Shown here in pieces: positions 1-13,044 of a DNA stretch of 64,000 bases (position 1 is the first letter of the stretch; every line of letters starts with the position of its first letter). A model generated the notes under the pieces. The model worked only from the letters and a program-made list of their open reading frames with translations. It searched no databases and was not told the origin of the DNA. Both the position numbers and the translations under genes were made by a program. The DNA is from Cardiocondyla obscurior (taxonomy: Eukaryota > Arthropoda > Insecta > Hymenoptera > Formicidae), in the NCBI RefSeq assembly GCF_019399895.1, contig NC_091867.1, positions 8,197,501 to 8,261,500 of the forward strand, in the 5' to 3' direction.

Positions 1-2030
1 TTTATAAAGTCACTCGATCCGCAAGCGGTGATAAAATAAAATAGCAGGATCAATTATCAGATTAGTATTTTCGCTCGATTTTTGATACCTCGTTGATAAG
101 CACTCCTAATTATTTTGGTAATTTATTAAAAAATTTTTAATCACGTAATTGCATTTTCTTTTTCTAAATTTATATTTTAATATTCGTGTCGCGTAGAAAA
201 TTATCTTATTATATCGAGATGTTTCGCAATATTTCGTGATAGCGTTTCGCAAACCCGAATAACAGATTACCGCAACAAAAAGTCAGCGCAGCCTCTGTGG
301 ATTTTTGGTGGCTGGAAATAGAGCACGGATCTATGGTTTCCACGGACGCGGTGTGAGACCTTTCGTGTGTAACGAAGTAGGTGTGTCAGTCGAAATATAA
401 TTGAAATAATATGTAACCGGTAGTTGCGTTACGATTAACTCTGTACTCGCTTTCTTTAAAAGAAACTAATAACGCTATTGTCTAGATGTGCAAAATTAAA
501 ATGCTAAAGAATTATAACCAGTAGAGGCTTCTTTAAATACTGCATATTAGAAATTAAAAGCGAAAGAACGCTATGTAAATTTTAAAAATTAAAAATTAAA
601 TAACAGATGATACGATTAATAGCAGTTTCGTACCAAGCAGCCCGTTAAGAATTTATTTTTCTCTAACAAATCGTTAGGAAATCTCATTAACGTTATACAA
701 CGTTGGAAATTGCAACGTTTTGGTGAATTAAGCGTCAAGAGCGTGAACAGATAACAAGATCTAATTTTTCATTCAATTTTGAGCAAATTTTCTTCCGATA
801 GAAACTTAATTTAAATTACGACACCGATGGCGTCGCGATTACGAATAAATGAAATTATTTCTACAATTAATTGTGCAATTTTAACGCGTGCAGTAATATT
901 AAGAAGAGATTAGCATTAATTATACTGTCTGTTGAATAATTGTTAAGAGAAAGTCTCGCGACGAACTGGAGAACTAATGTCACCTGAGGTACTTCGCGTA
1001 CTTTTCCCGGATATCCTGCATATTTTAATTATTTAAAATTCAATGGCCGGCCAGAGGTTCGCGTTTGCGGGGCCCCGAGGCACGGGCCCACCGAGAAAGA
1101 CAATGATTCCCCGCGGAGGAAACGTGCGACGCGAGGTAAGATAGACAGCCGATACGTCCGCGAACGCGGGGCATATCAAGGTGGCATCAAAAAGTGAATA
1201 CGAAACCGGAGGAAATTGCATGATGTAATAATTGTCCTGTGGGAGTGCCTAGAGTGGAGCGAATACCACAATACCGGTGTTGCACACTATGGGAACTATT
1301 GTTACAGATTTTACAGTCTACTACTGTGTGCTTCTTGCCCGGCCGTCAACTCCCACGTGGCTTTCACTTGTCCCCGCGAAACCAAACTTCTTCGTATGTT
1401 CCATTCTGTCAGGACATCGCGCTCATTCGTCCCCTCTACGGTAAACGCGTTTCCGTTCTTTTACGTCGCCATTATCGATGCACTTTCTTCGGCCCCGCGA
1501 AATGAGTAAACTTTTTTTTTTTAGACTTTCAACAATGTCTAAGAGCCGCGATTGTAATACTTACAGAAATTTATTAAAACGAATTAATTAATATATTTCC
1601 AACCCTACAGTTTGCAAAATTAATTTTTAAAACTTAGATAACTCGGAAAAAAATGCAAAAGGTAAAGAAAAAAAAAAAGATTGGTTTTCGAAATTTATGT
1701 CGCGGAGAAGTCAATCACCAGCAACTTTTCTTCGGGTCGTTAGAGAGTAATTTTCATGTCGGTAATTTTGCTCAACGGAAAAAAAAAAAAAAAAAAAAAA
1801 AAAAGAAAAAAGTGTAATCGAGATGAGCAAGCACAACCGCGAGCCATCATTGTCCCGTATTCTCCGTCGAAGCGTCATTGCGGCGCGCGCGACGTTTCGC
1901 GTTTTTTTTGCCTGCCGGGAAAGCCGTCACTCGGTACTCCGACGTCTTAATGAACGTTTAGGGGTCATCAAGGTTGAACGTGGCGGCGCGGTACACCGTG
2001 GAAGGGGCGCGGCGGTGGTGCCTATTGTGT
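1..2030. other. Upstream intergenic stretch
   Basis: This stretch is AT-rich with A/T homopolymers (for example about 1780-1804) and GC-richer patches near 1050-1200 and 1850-2030. The short open frames here overlap on both strands and lack splice sites or family resemblance, so I see no gene. The last 200 bases are the proximal 5' flank of the cuticular protein gene. Confidence 0.5.
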
Positions 2031-2035
2031 CACCC

Positions 2036-2044
2036 TATATATAA
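2036..2044 (+). promoter_or_regulatory. TATA box of the cuticular protein gene
   Basis: TATATATAA lies 54 bases before the proposed first ATG (2098), which places transcription start at roughly 2066-2081. TATA-driven promoters are common for insect cuticle genes. The position agrees well with a short leader and the seven-codon first coding exon. Confidence 0.55.
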
Positions 2045-2097
2045 CGGCACCCGACACCCCACGCCGTATTAAGAACATTCACCGCATCCGCGGTAAC

Positions 2098-5000
2098 ATG
2101 GTTTCCAGTTCCAACAAGGTATACCGCCGAGTATTCCGCGCTAGCGCGAGTGCGTGCCTCGCTAGTTTGGCGGCCGCGTACGCCGGGAAAGAAAGAGAGA
2201 GAGCCGAGATCAATTTCAGCAGCAATCAATCTAAATGCGAGTGCACGGTCTAAACGTTCCGGCGATTTTTTTATTTTCGCAATGCCGATATTGGTGCCCG
2301 TGGGAAAGTGCGCGCGCCTTGGCGAACCCCGTTTGCACGCGACGTTTCGCCTACACGTCCTCGAGATTTACCTACCGGTGAAGCGGTCTAAGAAACGTAG
2401 AGTGACAAAGTGCATCGTTGTGTGAACGTGAACGCGTATTATGAATATTGCAATTTAAATGCGTAAGCGCCGAATGAATTTAAAGCGCGCGGTTTCCAGC
2501 GCGTGGAAATATACCGCTTGCTATCTCGCATATTCAATGATTTACCGTAGCTTTCGGCGTTATTTACGATGCACTGTGTCGCACGTTGTCTTTCGCATTG
2601 CAATGTTTCCTCCTCATAGAGAAAAATCATCTTTCCTTTTAAGATGACGCCATGGCTGATGGCATTTTTCTGCCTGGCGACCGCTAGCTGTTCGAACGTC
2701 ACGGACCAGCAACCATCGGAAACGCAACATGATCACCAAGTGGCGATCTTGAAGCAGATCAGAAAGGTGAACGAAGACGGTTCTTACACATACGGTTACG
2801 AAGCCGGCGACGGATCATTCAAGGTAATTATGCGTAACTGCATAAGCGCGGCGTAATGTGTAACCGCGCCTAACGCCTTGTCTTTTTTTTTTTTTTTTTT
2901 TTAAACTACCATAAATTATAGCGCACAATAAGTTCCCACAGTATTGGATATTAATTAGCCAGAAACATTCTTTCTATTTCTGTTCATACTTAAAATACCG
3001 ATGTGCTGAGCAAGTAAAATTGATATAAATGTCGATGCAAACGATTGAATATAAAAATCTAATTATTATCCACAATAAAAAAAAAATTGTTATATAATTT
3101 ATTATTTACGCTTACTTTTTTTTTTAAATATTATTAAAATAAAAATTTTTTATAGTTTTCATTATTACTTAAATTTCTGTGAAATAAGATGTTTAAAAAA
3201 ATCGTATCGGGGATTCGCAGTTAAAGTCGCGCCACTTTCGAAGTACTGAATAAAAAATACTTGCTTTGTCAGGTCGAGAGTCGCGATGTTTTGGGCAACA
3301 TTAAAGGCACGTTCGGTTTCGTCGACGCCGACGGCGAGATAAAGAGGGTCTCGTATTCCTCGTCAAACGGGACGGGCTTTAAAGCAACCACCATGTCGCC
3401 ATTGCAGGAACACGTATCGGTCGTGCAAAATATACCGCGCCTCAACCGTACCGTAACCACGAGAAAACCAAGCATCGTATACGCTACGACGACGGAATCG
3501 TCAACCAGGCCGTCGGTGGTGCAGTCGATTCCTCGAACGAGGAAAACGACCACCAGCACCACTACGGCGAGTCCAAGTACAAGCTCTACGGAGGCACCGA
3601 AAACAATATTCGGACACTACCTAAAGGGCACGTCAAAGAGCAGACCGCGCTTCGTTATCAACGGCCAACAGAGGCCGATCGTTATAGAAGAGGATGCCGA
3701 AGATGAAGACTCGCAGATCAACCGACCCAGCACGGACGACAAGAGCGGCGCTTATCGAAGAATTATTTTCGCGAAGCGGCCGATCGAGCACAGCCTCCCG
3801 CCGATCTCCGAGGATTTCGTGGAGAAAGACGACGAGCCTAAGATCACGACGGGAAATACTTTGCGGAGACAGCTGCACGACGAGACGACCAAATCGAGTT
3901 CCGCTATTGTCGACGACAGCGACGATCATTCCGACGTTTACGGCGGATCTTTATCAACGACGCGTCCTTTGTTCACCACGGCGGCTCCATCGCGAGTACT
4001 CCAGAGAGTTTCCAGCACGCAGCGACCAGAACGACCGAAATTCTACGTCAATCGGCAAGAGAATTTAGGAGCGGCTGGTCGGTTCGACAGTCCAAAATAC
4101 GAAGGTACTCGCGTCTACGAGACGGAGACGAAGCCGACTCAGGAAGAGCGCACGACCCAGCAAGTTCTGCTTCGCACTTCTACGGCCAGGGTGCCGACGG
4201 AGAGCCGTGACTACGTCAGACAGAGCACCGAACCTATTTTTATGAGACAGCAGCCGGAACAATATCTGCGAGAACTGCCGCCTAGATTACTCGTCCAGCC
4301 TCAACAGGGAAATCTTGAAGAGGACGGAGGAGTTTACAGAGCGATACCGATCGGTAGAATTTTGTTGCGACCGCCATCGAATCACCAGCAAGTTTACTCA
4401 ACCACGACGGACGCAAATGTTCACTACCTGACGGAGACTCCCGTGCCCGATCCCGAAGACGAGGCGCGAATCGCATTGAACATGAATTATATGCGCCCGC
4501 GTCCCGTGCGGCCGTTAATTTACTCGGATCCTGAACAGAGAGCCCGGCCTGTTTTGCGACCGATCCCGGGCTCGGTGGCGGATGACAGAGACTACCGAGC
4601 GACCACGCCTGAGTATCCTTATCGTCCAGGAGGAGGACTAGCGCTACCTCCGGAGCCACCAAATCCGATCTCGCCGCCTCTAAGTCGGCGAGATTTTCAA
4701 CTGTTACTGAAACGGCTGCTGGTGAGCCAATACGGCGTGCAAGCTTTATCTTATCCAAAGAGCTTCCTCGAAGACGCTCTGTACGATCAGCAGCCGTATC
4801 CTTCCTACTCGACGGACTATCAAGCGCCACTTCCGCGATCCGAACTCTACGATCAACAGGCGCAGTACGGCGAACGAGTATCCATGAGACGTCCGATGTA
4901 TTCCCGAGCTCTGAGTCCGCTCTATCATCCTCAATACGACGATTACCAAGACAGATACCCCAAGAGAGTATACAGACAGAAATTCTACACGCAGGACGTG

Positions 5001-5216
5001 CCCGACGACGGTGACGAAATTTTGCCGGCGCCAATTAGGGAAGCTTTGCTACTGCGAATGGTGAACCTTGCGATAAACACTGAACGATCGACGATGGTAC
5101 CGGCGATGACGACGACAACGCCGGCGTCAAGATACAGAAAGACAGGCCCGGTAAGAAGCGTGCAGATTATTACCGACGACGACGAGGAAGAGAAAGACAT
5201 GAGGAAGAAGATATAA
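2098..5216 (+). CDS. Cuticular protein with N-terminal Rebers-Riddiford chitin-binding domain and long disordered tail
   Basis: Secreted structural protein of the insect cuticle. Proposed coding exons are 2098-2118, 2644-2823 and 3273-5216, all joining in phase 0, for 714 aa. The first exon encodes only seven residues (MVSSSNK) before a good donor (AAG|GTATAC). The second begins at a pyrimidine-rich acceptor and carries the hydrophobic signal-peptide core (WLMAFFCLATASC). The chitin-binding consensus runs across the intron at about residues 45-105, with NEDGSYTYGYEAGDGSFK in the second exon, GTFGFVDADGEIKRVSYSS in the third, and a conserved G-F near its end. This is the RR-type chitin-binding fold. 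About 600 residues follow: Thr/Ser-rich first, then Arg/Pro/Tyr/Gln-rich, ending in an acidic then basic tail. Most RR proteins are much shorter. If the first exon is wrong, ATG 2644 gives 707 aa. Domain call is firm; first exon is inference. Confidence 0.88.
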
Positions 5217-5290
5217 CAACGGACAAGCGAGATTAGAAGTAGCTAGGAATTACGAAGAAGTATTACATTCGTTTGAAATATAATATATAA

Positions 5291-5296
5291 ATTAAA
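5291..5296 (+). promoter_or_regulatory. Possible variant poly(A) signal of the cuticular gene
   Basis: ATTAAA lies 75 bases after the stop codon in an AT-rich 3' flank. No AATAAA is seen nearby, so this common variant is the best candidate. Confidence 0.3.
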
Positions 5297-5299
5297 TTA

Positions 5300-7735
5300 T
5301 TGTAGAATTTTAACTAATTGTAAGAATTTTTTTTTACACGAGAAGAGAGAACCTCGACAGAGAATAACGAATTTATTTTCAGCAGTGCATTTTTAAATAC
5401 GCAATTTCGATTATTAATTATCTTGCTACAGTATCAAATTCTCACGAGAATATATTTAAGTATGACGAAGCGGCTTACGTCAACGGTGGCCTTTTTTTTT
5501 TTCTGTAGCGAACGAACGGATATATACGTCCATCGGGTAAGGACCAATGTCTTGCACGCAACGGACGCATTCGTCGTTAATGATTCGGATCGACTTCGCG
5601 AAAGGGAAATCGTTGCTGCGCAGCCCGAGCGATTTTCTGCACGATAACCTCCCATTTGTTGACGCGCATATTTGTATACGCATCAGAATAGGTGCACCCA
5701 GTGTACGACTACGAAATTAGATAATTAAATTTCTTTCCTAAGAAATTATTTTCTCGCATACTTGTCTATTCAGATATCGCATTACGTTTTTCTCACGCTG
5801 CCGCGTCGGAATCACGCTGAAAATTTATAATGAAAGAATACTGTCGAAACAGCGAAATCATTAGTGAACGACGATTTCAATAGACGACAGCTTTAATTTG
5901 TAATTGTATGATAATTATATTGTGACGGCAGATAATTAGCGTATTTTAAGCGGCTTATTAGAAGGCGGACAAAACACGCTGGGCATTTATTGATCAGCGA
6001 TCGATTACTGGGTGCATCCGTCTTAAAGCAGCTATTCGAAAGAAATCTTTTTCGCGAGATACTGTCCGCTGTGACGGGCAGCATCCGCGAAAGCTCTAGA
6101 TCCTAAGGCATCTCTAGCGTGCTCCCTGCTTACGGTTGTAAATACGGCGTTACGTAAGAGACTAGTGTGATATATACGCATCGAAATAAAGAAAGAGTCG
6201 GACGGTAGACGCCAAGGCGTTGTGTGAGAACTCATTTCATAAGTCCCTGAGAGTCGGCGTTACCGGGAAAGAATAGTAACGCGTCTACCGACGGTAATTA
6301 GCGTCGCGCGTTGCGACATTCTTGCCCAGTCGGGTCTAAGCGGTAAACTTACGCGCGAATATGTGGCCGAGGAGGCCTGTAGATCATGAGATCTCGCGCG
6401 TGATTTCCACGCATTCGGAAAGCCCGGCTGTTGTTCTACGAGCGAAATTCTTTGTCGCAAAAAAAGGGAGGGGAAAAAAGAAAAAAGCGTTACGCACGAC
6501 ACGCGACGTAAATATCTCTCACGCGCTTCTGAACGATACGTGAGAAACGGAACGATCGCCACCGCACGGTGAAACGTTCGATTTGTCTCGGTAAAAACAA
6601 ACTAACGAGACACAAAAAAACACAAACGAGAACAAGTTCATTAATGGCACGTGTGTTTATTGACTCGTTAGGCGAAAGGACTCATTTTAATGTTTCTCGC
6701 TTAGTAAATCCATAATTTTCTAATAACGAGCTCGAAAAATAAAATAAAATAAATTAACGCGCTGGCGATGCGAAATATTTTAATATTTCACGTTTCGAGG
6801 ACGAGAAAAAAAAAAATATGTGCGCGTTATTGATAAGTGAAACGAATGATCGCAATACTAAACAGCTCCGGTCGGGAATGCCGATCGAAACGGGTTACCG
6901 ATGTAAAAAAAATAAAAAAAAAATAAAAAACAAAAAAAAATAACGTGCGAGATACTTGAATTCGCGGCGAGCGGCGGATCGTTTTCCGCGGGTATCTAAA
7001 GAGTGCCCTGATTTTTCCACGCGCGCCGGATATGCACGCTTGCATTTGAAAGGCTGTCGTTAGGACGCGAGGACACTCGCCGGCGCGGAGACAGCGGTCT
7101 TGCATATTCTTCCGGTATTCCGTGTATACGTGCCAGTGGCGTAGGTGCGTTTTCGCAATGGGACCGACACCGACAACGCGGACCCGCAAGGATTATCTAA
7201 TTAGAGTGCCGCACATCCGTCAGTCAGTCTCGCCTTCCCCGCTTTTTCTCCGGGGATAGAAAGTCGCTAAGGGGCACACGGTGTCTCGCAGGCACGCGCG
7301 TAATGCATAGATTTGTATGCAAAGAGGAAATAACGCGAGCGGAGAAAAGACCGCGGCGAGGGTATCCCGATGAGGCGGCTGTGCCGCCGCCCAACAATGG
7401 TTGAAAGCGAGATTGATTCGAGACCGAAAGCGACGACGCTCACCCGAACATTCGTCCCCCTCGAATTTCTAACGCGCGTTGACATTTTTATCAACTATCG
7501 ACTTTCTACGAAAGTCGAATTATATCTGTCGACGGATCTACCCGTTATTATTCACGGCATTGTTTCGCAACGATTTTATCTCGGGCAGGCTCGAATCGCG
7601 TTTCGTGGACGTGTAACGACGGCTCGCAAATGGCGGCATTATACACCTTCTGCAAAAGCAAGATCCTGTTGAAAAACTTATATATTCAGTTTTGCAACTA
7701 TCCTCGAAGGCAATTCGTCTTGATTGTATAAACCT
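5300..7735. other. Intergenic stretch between convergent genes
   Basis: This holds the 3' flanks of the cuticular gene (+) and the transporter gene (-). It is AT-rich with purine homopolymers near 6465-6486 and 6905-6940. Open frames on both strands are short and unrelated to any family I know. I see no gene. Confidence 0.5.
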
Positions 7736-7739
7736 TTTT

Positions 7740-7745
7740 TTTATT
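7740..7745 (-). promoter_or_regulatory. Poly(A) signal of the transporter gene
   Basis: Read on the - strand this is AATAAA, about 190 bases after the transporter stop codon. It is the first canonical signal downstream and gives a 3' UTR of ordinary length. Confidence 0.5.
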
Positions 7746-7936
7746 CCTACTCTTAAAATATATTTTCTTATATACACCCACCGTTACATGTCTTCGAAGT
7801 GTTTACTGTACATAAATTTTTTTTTTCTATCGATAATGTCTCGAGGATGAGGGCAGAGGGGAGGAAGGTGGAGTATCCTTGGTGCAAGATGAGGCATGAA
7901 AATAGCGCGGAGAATTGGCACGAGGGCGGTCGCAAT

Positions 7937-10900
7937 TCAATTGGAGGCCACTGAGATCTTCGAGTGAATGGACGAGGATCGCGGCACGTTTTTTAAACTC
8001 TCGACGTCGTCCTCGAGCGCATAGGGCACAAAGGGCTCGGTTTGCACGCCCACGTCCTCATGATCGAGCTCCAGCGTGTCTTGCTCGTAGATTACGTCGT
8101 GACTCCGCGGTCTCGCCACAGATGGGATCCACGGTTGCGGAACGCCTTTGCCGAGCGCCAGAAAAACCGCAGCGGTCGTCAGTAAAACGACAGAAGCAAC
8201 GCCGAACACCAGTCGCCAAGAGCCAGCGATCTGAAACGGACGACATATCGCAAACGCGAACGCAGACTTAAAGAATAAATATCGAAAAACTTCATCCACG
8301 ACGGTTGCGAGCAATCGAAAACGAGAGGAGACCATAAATATGCCACATAAAAATTTTAATATGTGCGATACCTCGCCTTTCAAATATCACTCCAACGTTC
8401 CACGTGCAAAGAGATTAGAAAAAGAATAATAAAGCCTTCAGTACTCCTCTCTTATCTCAAAATTAAAAACATTACACGCGATTATTTAGATTCAAAGCCT
8501 GTCATGCTGGAGTAACAATAGCGCGGCGTGTAGTAATAATTGTTTCGGTGAAAAGCAGCGGGAGATTTGTGCGAAGCGTTAGAAAGTAAGAGGAAAGAGT
8601 CGTCGCTAAGTTCTCATTGCGTAACCCCGGCCATTTAGCGCGTTTGCGGATGTAAAAAGCTATTTAATGAGTTAGAATCGCGCGCGGGCGGATAATAACG
8701 CGCGCCCGCGTCCGCCGGCGATTACGATTCGACTTACGGAGCCATGAAGAGCCTGGGTGACGAAGTAATTGGCGGCGAGCAGTCCGGCGGCACCCAGCGT
8801 CGAGCAGAGAGCGCACGCGGCCGCGGCGCACGCCGGCGATTCCGCGGGTGCGAGGTCGGCTATGGCCGCAAGGGCACCGGCCGGCGCGGTGCCGGAGACG
8901 AGAAGGGCCGCGATCCCAAGCCAGGCGGCGCCCAAGGCCTGACAGCCAGCGTACCCGGCGACAAAGAGAAGTGCCGCGGGGATGAAGTGCGCTAATCACC
9001 AATTTCAATATTATAAGTAACCGGGGAAATACACCGAAGGGGAAGGAAATCATTCTCACCGCTTTGCCGCATGTGGGATAAAAGTTCTCGCGTTACTCAA
9101 CACATTTGAGACTTTCCGTCTTCAATTATCGTAATGAGATCTCGTAAGCTATTATTCTCAGAGCAAGGTAACGCCGACAATCAATTCGCCTCGCCGCGTG
9201 AAACGTGAGTAATGTATAACGCATCGGCATCGCGCAGCGTTTCTATGACTAACGCGACGGTCGTTGAGAATTTCTCGCGGTTTTTCACATTATTATATAT
9301 ATAATTTTTTTTTTTTTTAATTAAAAATGTTGTTATCGACTAGATAGAAATTAGAAAATACCTTCTTTTATGAAAATTAATTTGATCGATATTAAATGGC
9401 ATTAAAGTGATCGACATTCTTGTTTTACCGCAACGCCGTTTACGGGAAAATGAAACAACGCACCTGTGTAGACGACTAACTTTCTCGCCGTGGTCGTGGA
9501 AACTATTTTAGATTCGCGGACGTGATCTACGAGGAGACCGCAGGTCAGCGCAGCCATGAAGTGACCGATGTGAGGTAACGTGGTCAGCACAGAGTCCTGA
9601 ATCGAATTAGAATTTAGTAACGAGGTGAGAACGCACGAGCTCGTGGCTCACGTAATATCAGTCGCAGAACTGCAGCTCTAACTAAATATATAGCATATTA
9701 TGTCATAACGTTAAGCTTGTGTTACCTTCCCTCTCTCCTGTCATCGGAAACATTTTCTCCACTTTCATATTTGCGACACGTTTTGAAAATAATGTAACTA
9801 GGTAATAATAAATTTCTGCCAACTTACGTTGGCTGTGGAAAACCCATAGATGAGTTTCAGATATTTCGTCATGCCAAGGGCGAGAGTCGCGTCGCCCCAT
9901 TGATTGCCCATCGTCGCCACCGCGGACGCCCATACGGGTACGGATCGCAGCAGCTTTCCCCATGGTATCACAGCCGCCTGTGATAATTGCCATCCTCGTA
10001 TTTACGTCGGAATAAAAAAAAAAAACTACCTCGCTAAATATTTAAACGGTAAATCACAAACCAACGTTAGATGCGCGACAGGCATTGTCGCGGTTTACTA
10101 ATTAGCAAATGGAAATTTTCTAAAGACCATGACGGAATCCTCTGTCCAAGGGCCGTCTTTATCAAACTGTTAATTAGCACGTTCTCGACTACTTCGATAA
10201 ACTACTAAAAATACCGCGAGAGCATTCGTTAAAACAGATACGGGGAGTCGCTTACGGTTGTGTCGTGTTGATAGGACTTTGGCGTATCCTTAACGAAACG
10301 GCCGAAGGCGAAATACCAGCACAGTGCCAAAAGAACCAGACCGTAACACAGGGAATCGCGGCCGAACGTTCGCACTACCGCTGTGCCCAACCATCCGGTG
10401 AGACAATAACCCACGCTGACAGCTTGAAACACGAGAATTAGAATTAATCAGGCAGCCTTAAAAAAAAATAAAAAAAAGAAACAAACCACGCGGTGTCTCG
10501 AGGCGTTTAACGACATATTTTAGAAAATATCTCCGAGCTCGTAAAATATATTATTCGGTACGTTCTTACTGCAATAATTAATGGCTCGGAGGGTTCGTTG
10601 TTCTCGTTACACTTTTTACATTTCATTTGTAAACGGCCGTCCGCTCGCAATTACCAACGTACCTGCGTAGCAGCTGAAGTACCAACTTCTGTGATTACTT
10701 TTAAACCAGGTCATAGCGAACATGTGAGCAGCGGGCATGGTTGCGCCCTGTAAAAGAGGATGTCGCAATGATACCCGCGCGCGCTTTACGGTTTTACGCG
10801 GCGCCGCATTTTTACGACGATACGTAAAAGCCGTGCCCCGCGCGCGTCGTCGCGCGGCGTCTTCCCGAAGACAACGACAATAAATCTACGGCGCCGACTT

Positions 10901-13044
10901 ACGGTGCATAATCCTTGAAACAACCGAAGCGCGACATGCGAAGGCCCACGCCAGGCTGCGGGTACTAATAAAGAAGCTAAGCAGGCGCTAAGAACCGCAC
11001 GTGAGAACACCATGGAGGGTCCGGATCGACCCCATACCAGGCAACCTCCCAGGATCGGGCCAGCGACTTGTCCCCATAAAAAAGCCTCGCGCATAATCGA
11101 TTCCGCCCGCTCTTCCTGTGGCAGCTGTCGTTCACAAATTATAATTAATTATAAATGTCATTTTATAACAGCGTTGCTAAATACTATTTTCCGAAATTAT
11201 AAATCTACATAATTCTTTATTTGGTCTTTTTTTAATTTACTTCTTTTTAAATTGGCTTTTTAAATACGTGTATACCTCCATAAAAATAATTTCGAAGTCC
11301 TCGGTGCGATTGCGGCTGGTAATATTGACCAACATATCGCAGTGCCAAGATGTGTCGATGATGGCATGATTGTCTTTTTGATTCGCTAACAGTGCGACGG
11401 AGGAGCTGACTTCGACGGCGCCGCAAAGCGCAAATCCAACTGCGACTAGCGCGGCGACGATATGTCGCGCTCGTACAGCCGCTAACAAATAACAGTATAA
11501 TTACGTAATGACATTGTAATTCTAACTAACTCGATTAAATCGCTAGTAAAAGTCAGTGAATAATTGTAACAATAACCGATCTACCATATTACCGATAAAG
11601 ATCGACAAATAAAAATCGGCCAAAGATTATTTTATCACAATTGCTAATAAAAGTTTCAGAACATGAAAATTTTTCAAGTGCCAAATTGTCGATAAAGAAA
11701 ATAATTAAAAAAAAATGTTTTTAGTCTCTATTATTCTCCGCAAATTAGAAGAACAACGGTAACAAAAGAAATTTGTGCACGTATGTAAACACATTCATTA
11801 TCGTAGTGTCTAAACGCCAGAGCAGAGCAATGTTTGATTTTGATAAGTTACTCAAACGGCTGGTACGATAGTATCTGCGTACAAATTCTAAATATAAAAA
11901 GTACTTATACCATTTTTCCAGTGTAAAAATATTGGTATTAAAATGTAGTCTATATAATGTAGTCGATATTAATTATAAAATTTTAATAACATACTAGCGA
12001 TTTTTTTTCTGCATTTCGAGAGTATCATCGTCAAAAGATTTAGCGCAGCCCTTCAAAATTCTTGAATATCAAAAAGAAAAGTGTCTTTATTATTTTTTAA
12101 TTTGTCACCATAATTATAATCATAAAATCAAATATATGTATATTCGTTTTAATAAAGGATAAATTTATAGTATCGATAGTTATTTAAAGTTTGGCCGCGT
12201 GACAGCTTAAAATAAATTTAGATCTCACCCGCGCGATATAAAAGATAAAATTAGTTACGGCGATTAAAATTGTGACGAACCTCGAACTTCTTGCGCAGCA
12301 AGCTTTAGTTGACAACTGCCATGTTTAACGAACTGCACGCTACCTCTCTTGACGAAGTCTGCCATCTCACAAAACTCAAAAATAATAAGATCGACCGCGA
12401 CATCTCGCTCTTATCATGCCCAGTGATTCTTCGCGCACTATCTCTCCACTACTCCGAGTATATTACCAGCGACCTCGACTTTCGTTCGGCGATGATGCAA
12501 CGCAAATAGCTCATTTTTTTTTCGACTACACAATGAACACGTAACGATTTTACTTCCTCTTGTAATATAAACCGAAGAAATAATCTCATTATTATTATAA
12601 TTTTTTAAATTTAATTATCAATTTGTCGTACAAATTACAGATAAACGTGACGCCAATCACTAATACCAATACCGAGTAAGATCCTAACGTTTTGAATCTA
12701 TTTAAATTTTAAAATATAATTTTAAACCTAACGTGACTGCAATCCTAACTTTTTCTTCTTGTTTTTTTTTTTTCTTCCGTATGAAACTAGTTTAAGAATC
12801 TGATGAAGTATCACATTGCCGTTTCAGAATGCTCTATGAATAATCAACAAGTTATTTAACCTCCTATAACGAGGAACGTCGTAGATTAATTATCATTCTA
12901 TGATATTCGGAATTAGGCCGCGTTAAGAAAATACCGGAAGTCACTTTGCGAGGGAGGCCGATTGAGGGCACACGTACCTTTGACTTCGAGTGCCGCGTGT
13001 CTCAGCTGGACACTGCCGCGTTTAAGGCGAACCAATGCTGCCAT
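7937..13044 (-). CDS. SLC17-like major facilitator superfamily anion transporter
   Basis: Predicted 12-pass membrane carrier of the phosphate/sialic acid/vesicular glutamate (SLC17) group; the substrate cannot be told. Nine exons on the - strand: 13044-12978, 11481-11276, 11124-10903, 10747-10663, 10422-10256, 9977-9828, 9596-9464, 8991-8738 and 8230-7937. All have GT..AG introns and matching phases, giving 525 aa. TM1 lies near residues 30-54. A long first loop carries two glycosylation sequons (Asn75, Asn80), as in this family. Recognisable blocks are GPILGGCLVWGRSGP after TM2, the loop LFQGLCTGATMPAAHMF, WYFSCYAAVSVGYCLTGWLG, and IPWGKLLRSVPVWASAV at the start of the second half. The last TM is near 436-453, followed by a hydrophilic 70-residue tail. 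The first exon (22 codons) rests on a strong donor AAAG|GTACGT and phase match. The sequence is rather diverged from textbook SLC17 motifs. Confidence 0.85.

Noticed and set aside
12309..12509. 66-codon + strand frame within intron 1 of the transporter
   Set aside because: It is short, antisense to the gene, and has no motif or supporting signals.
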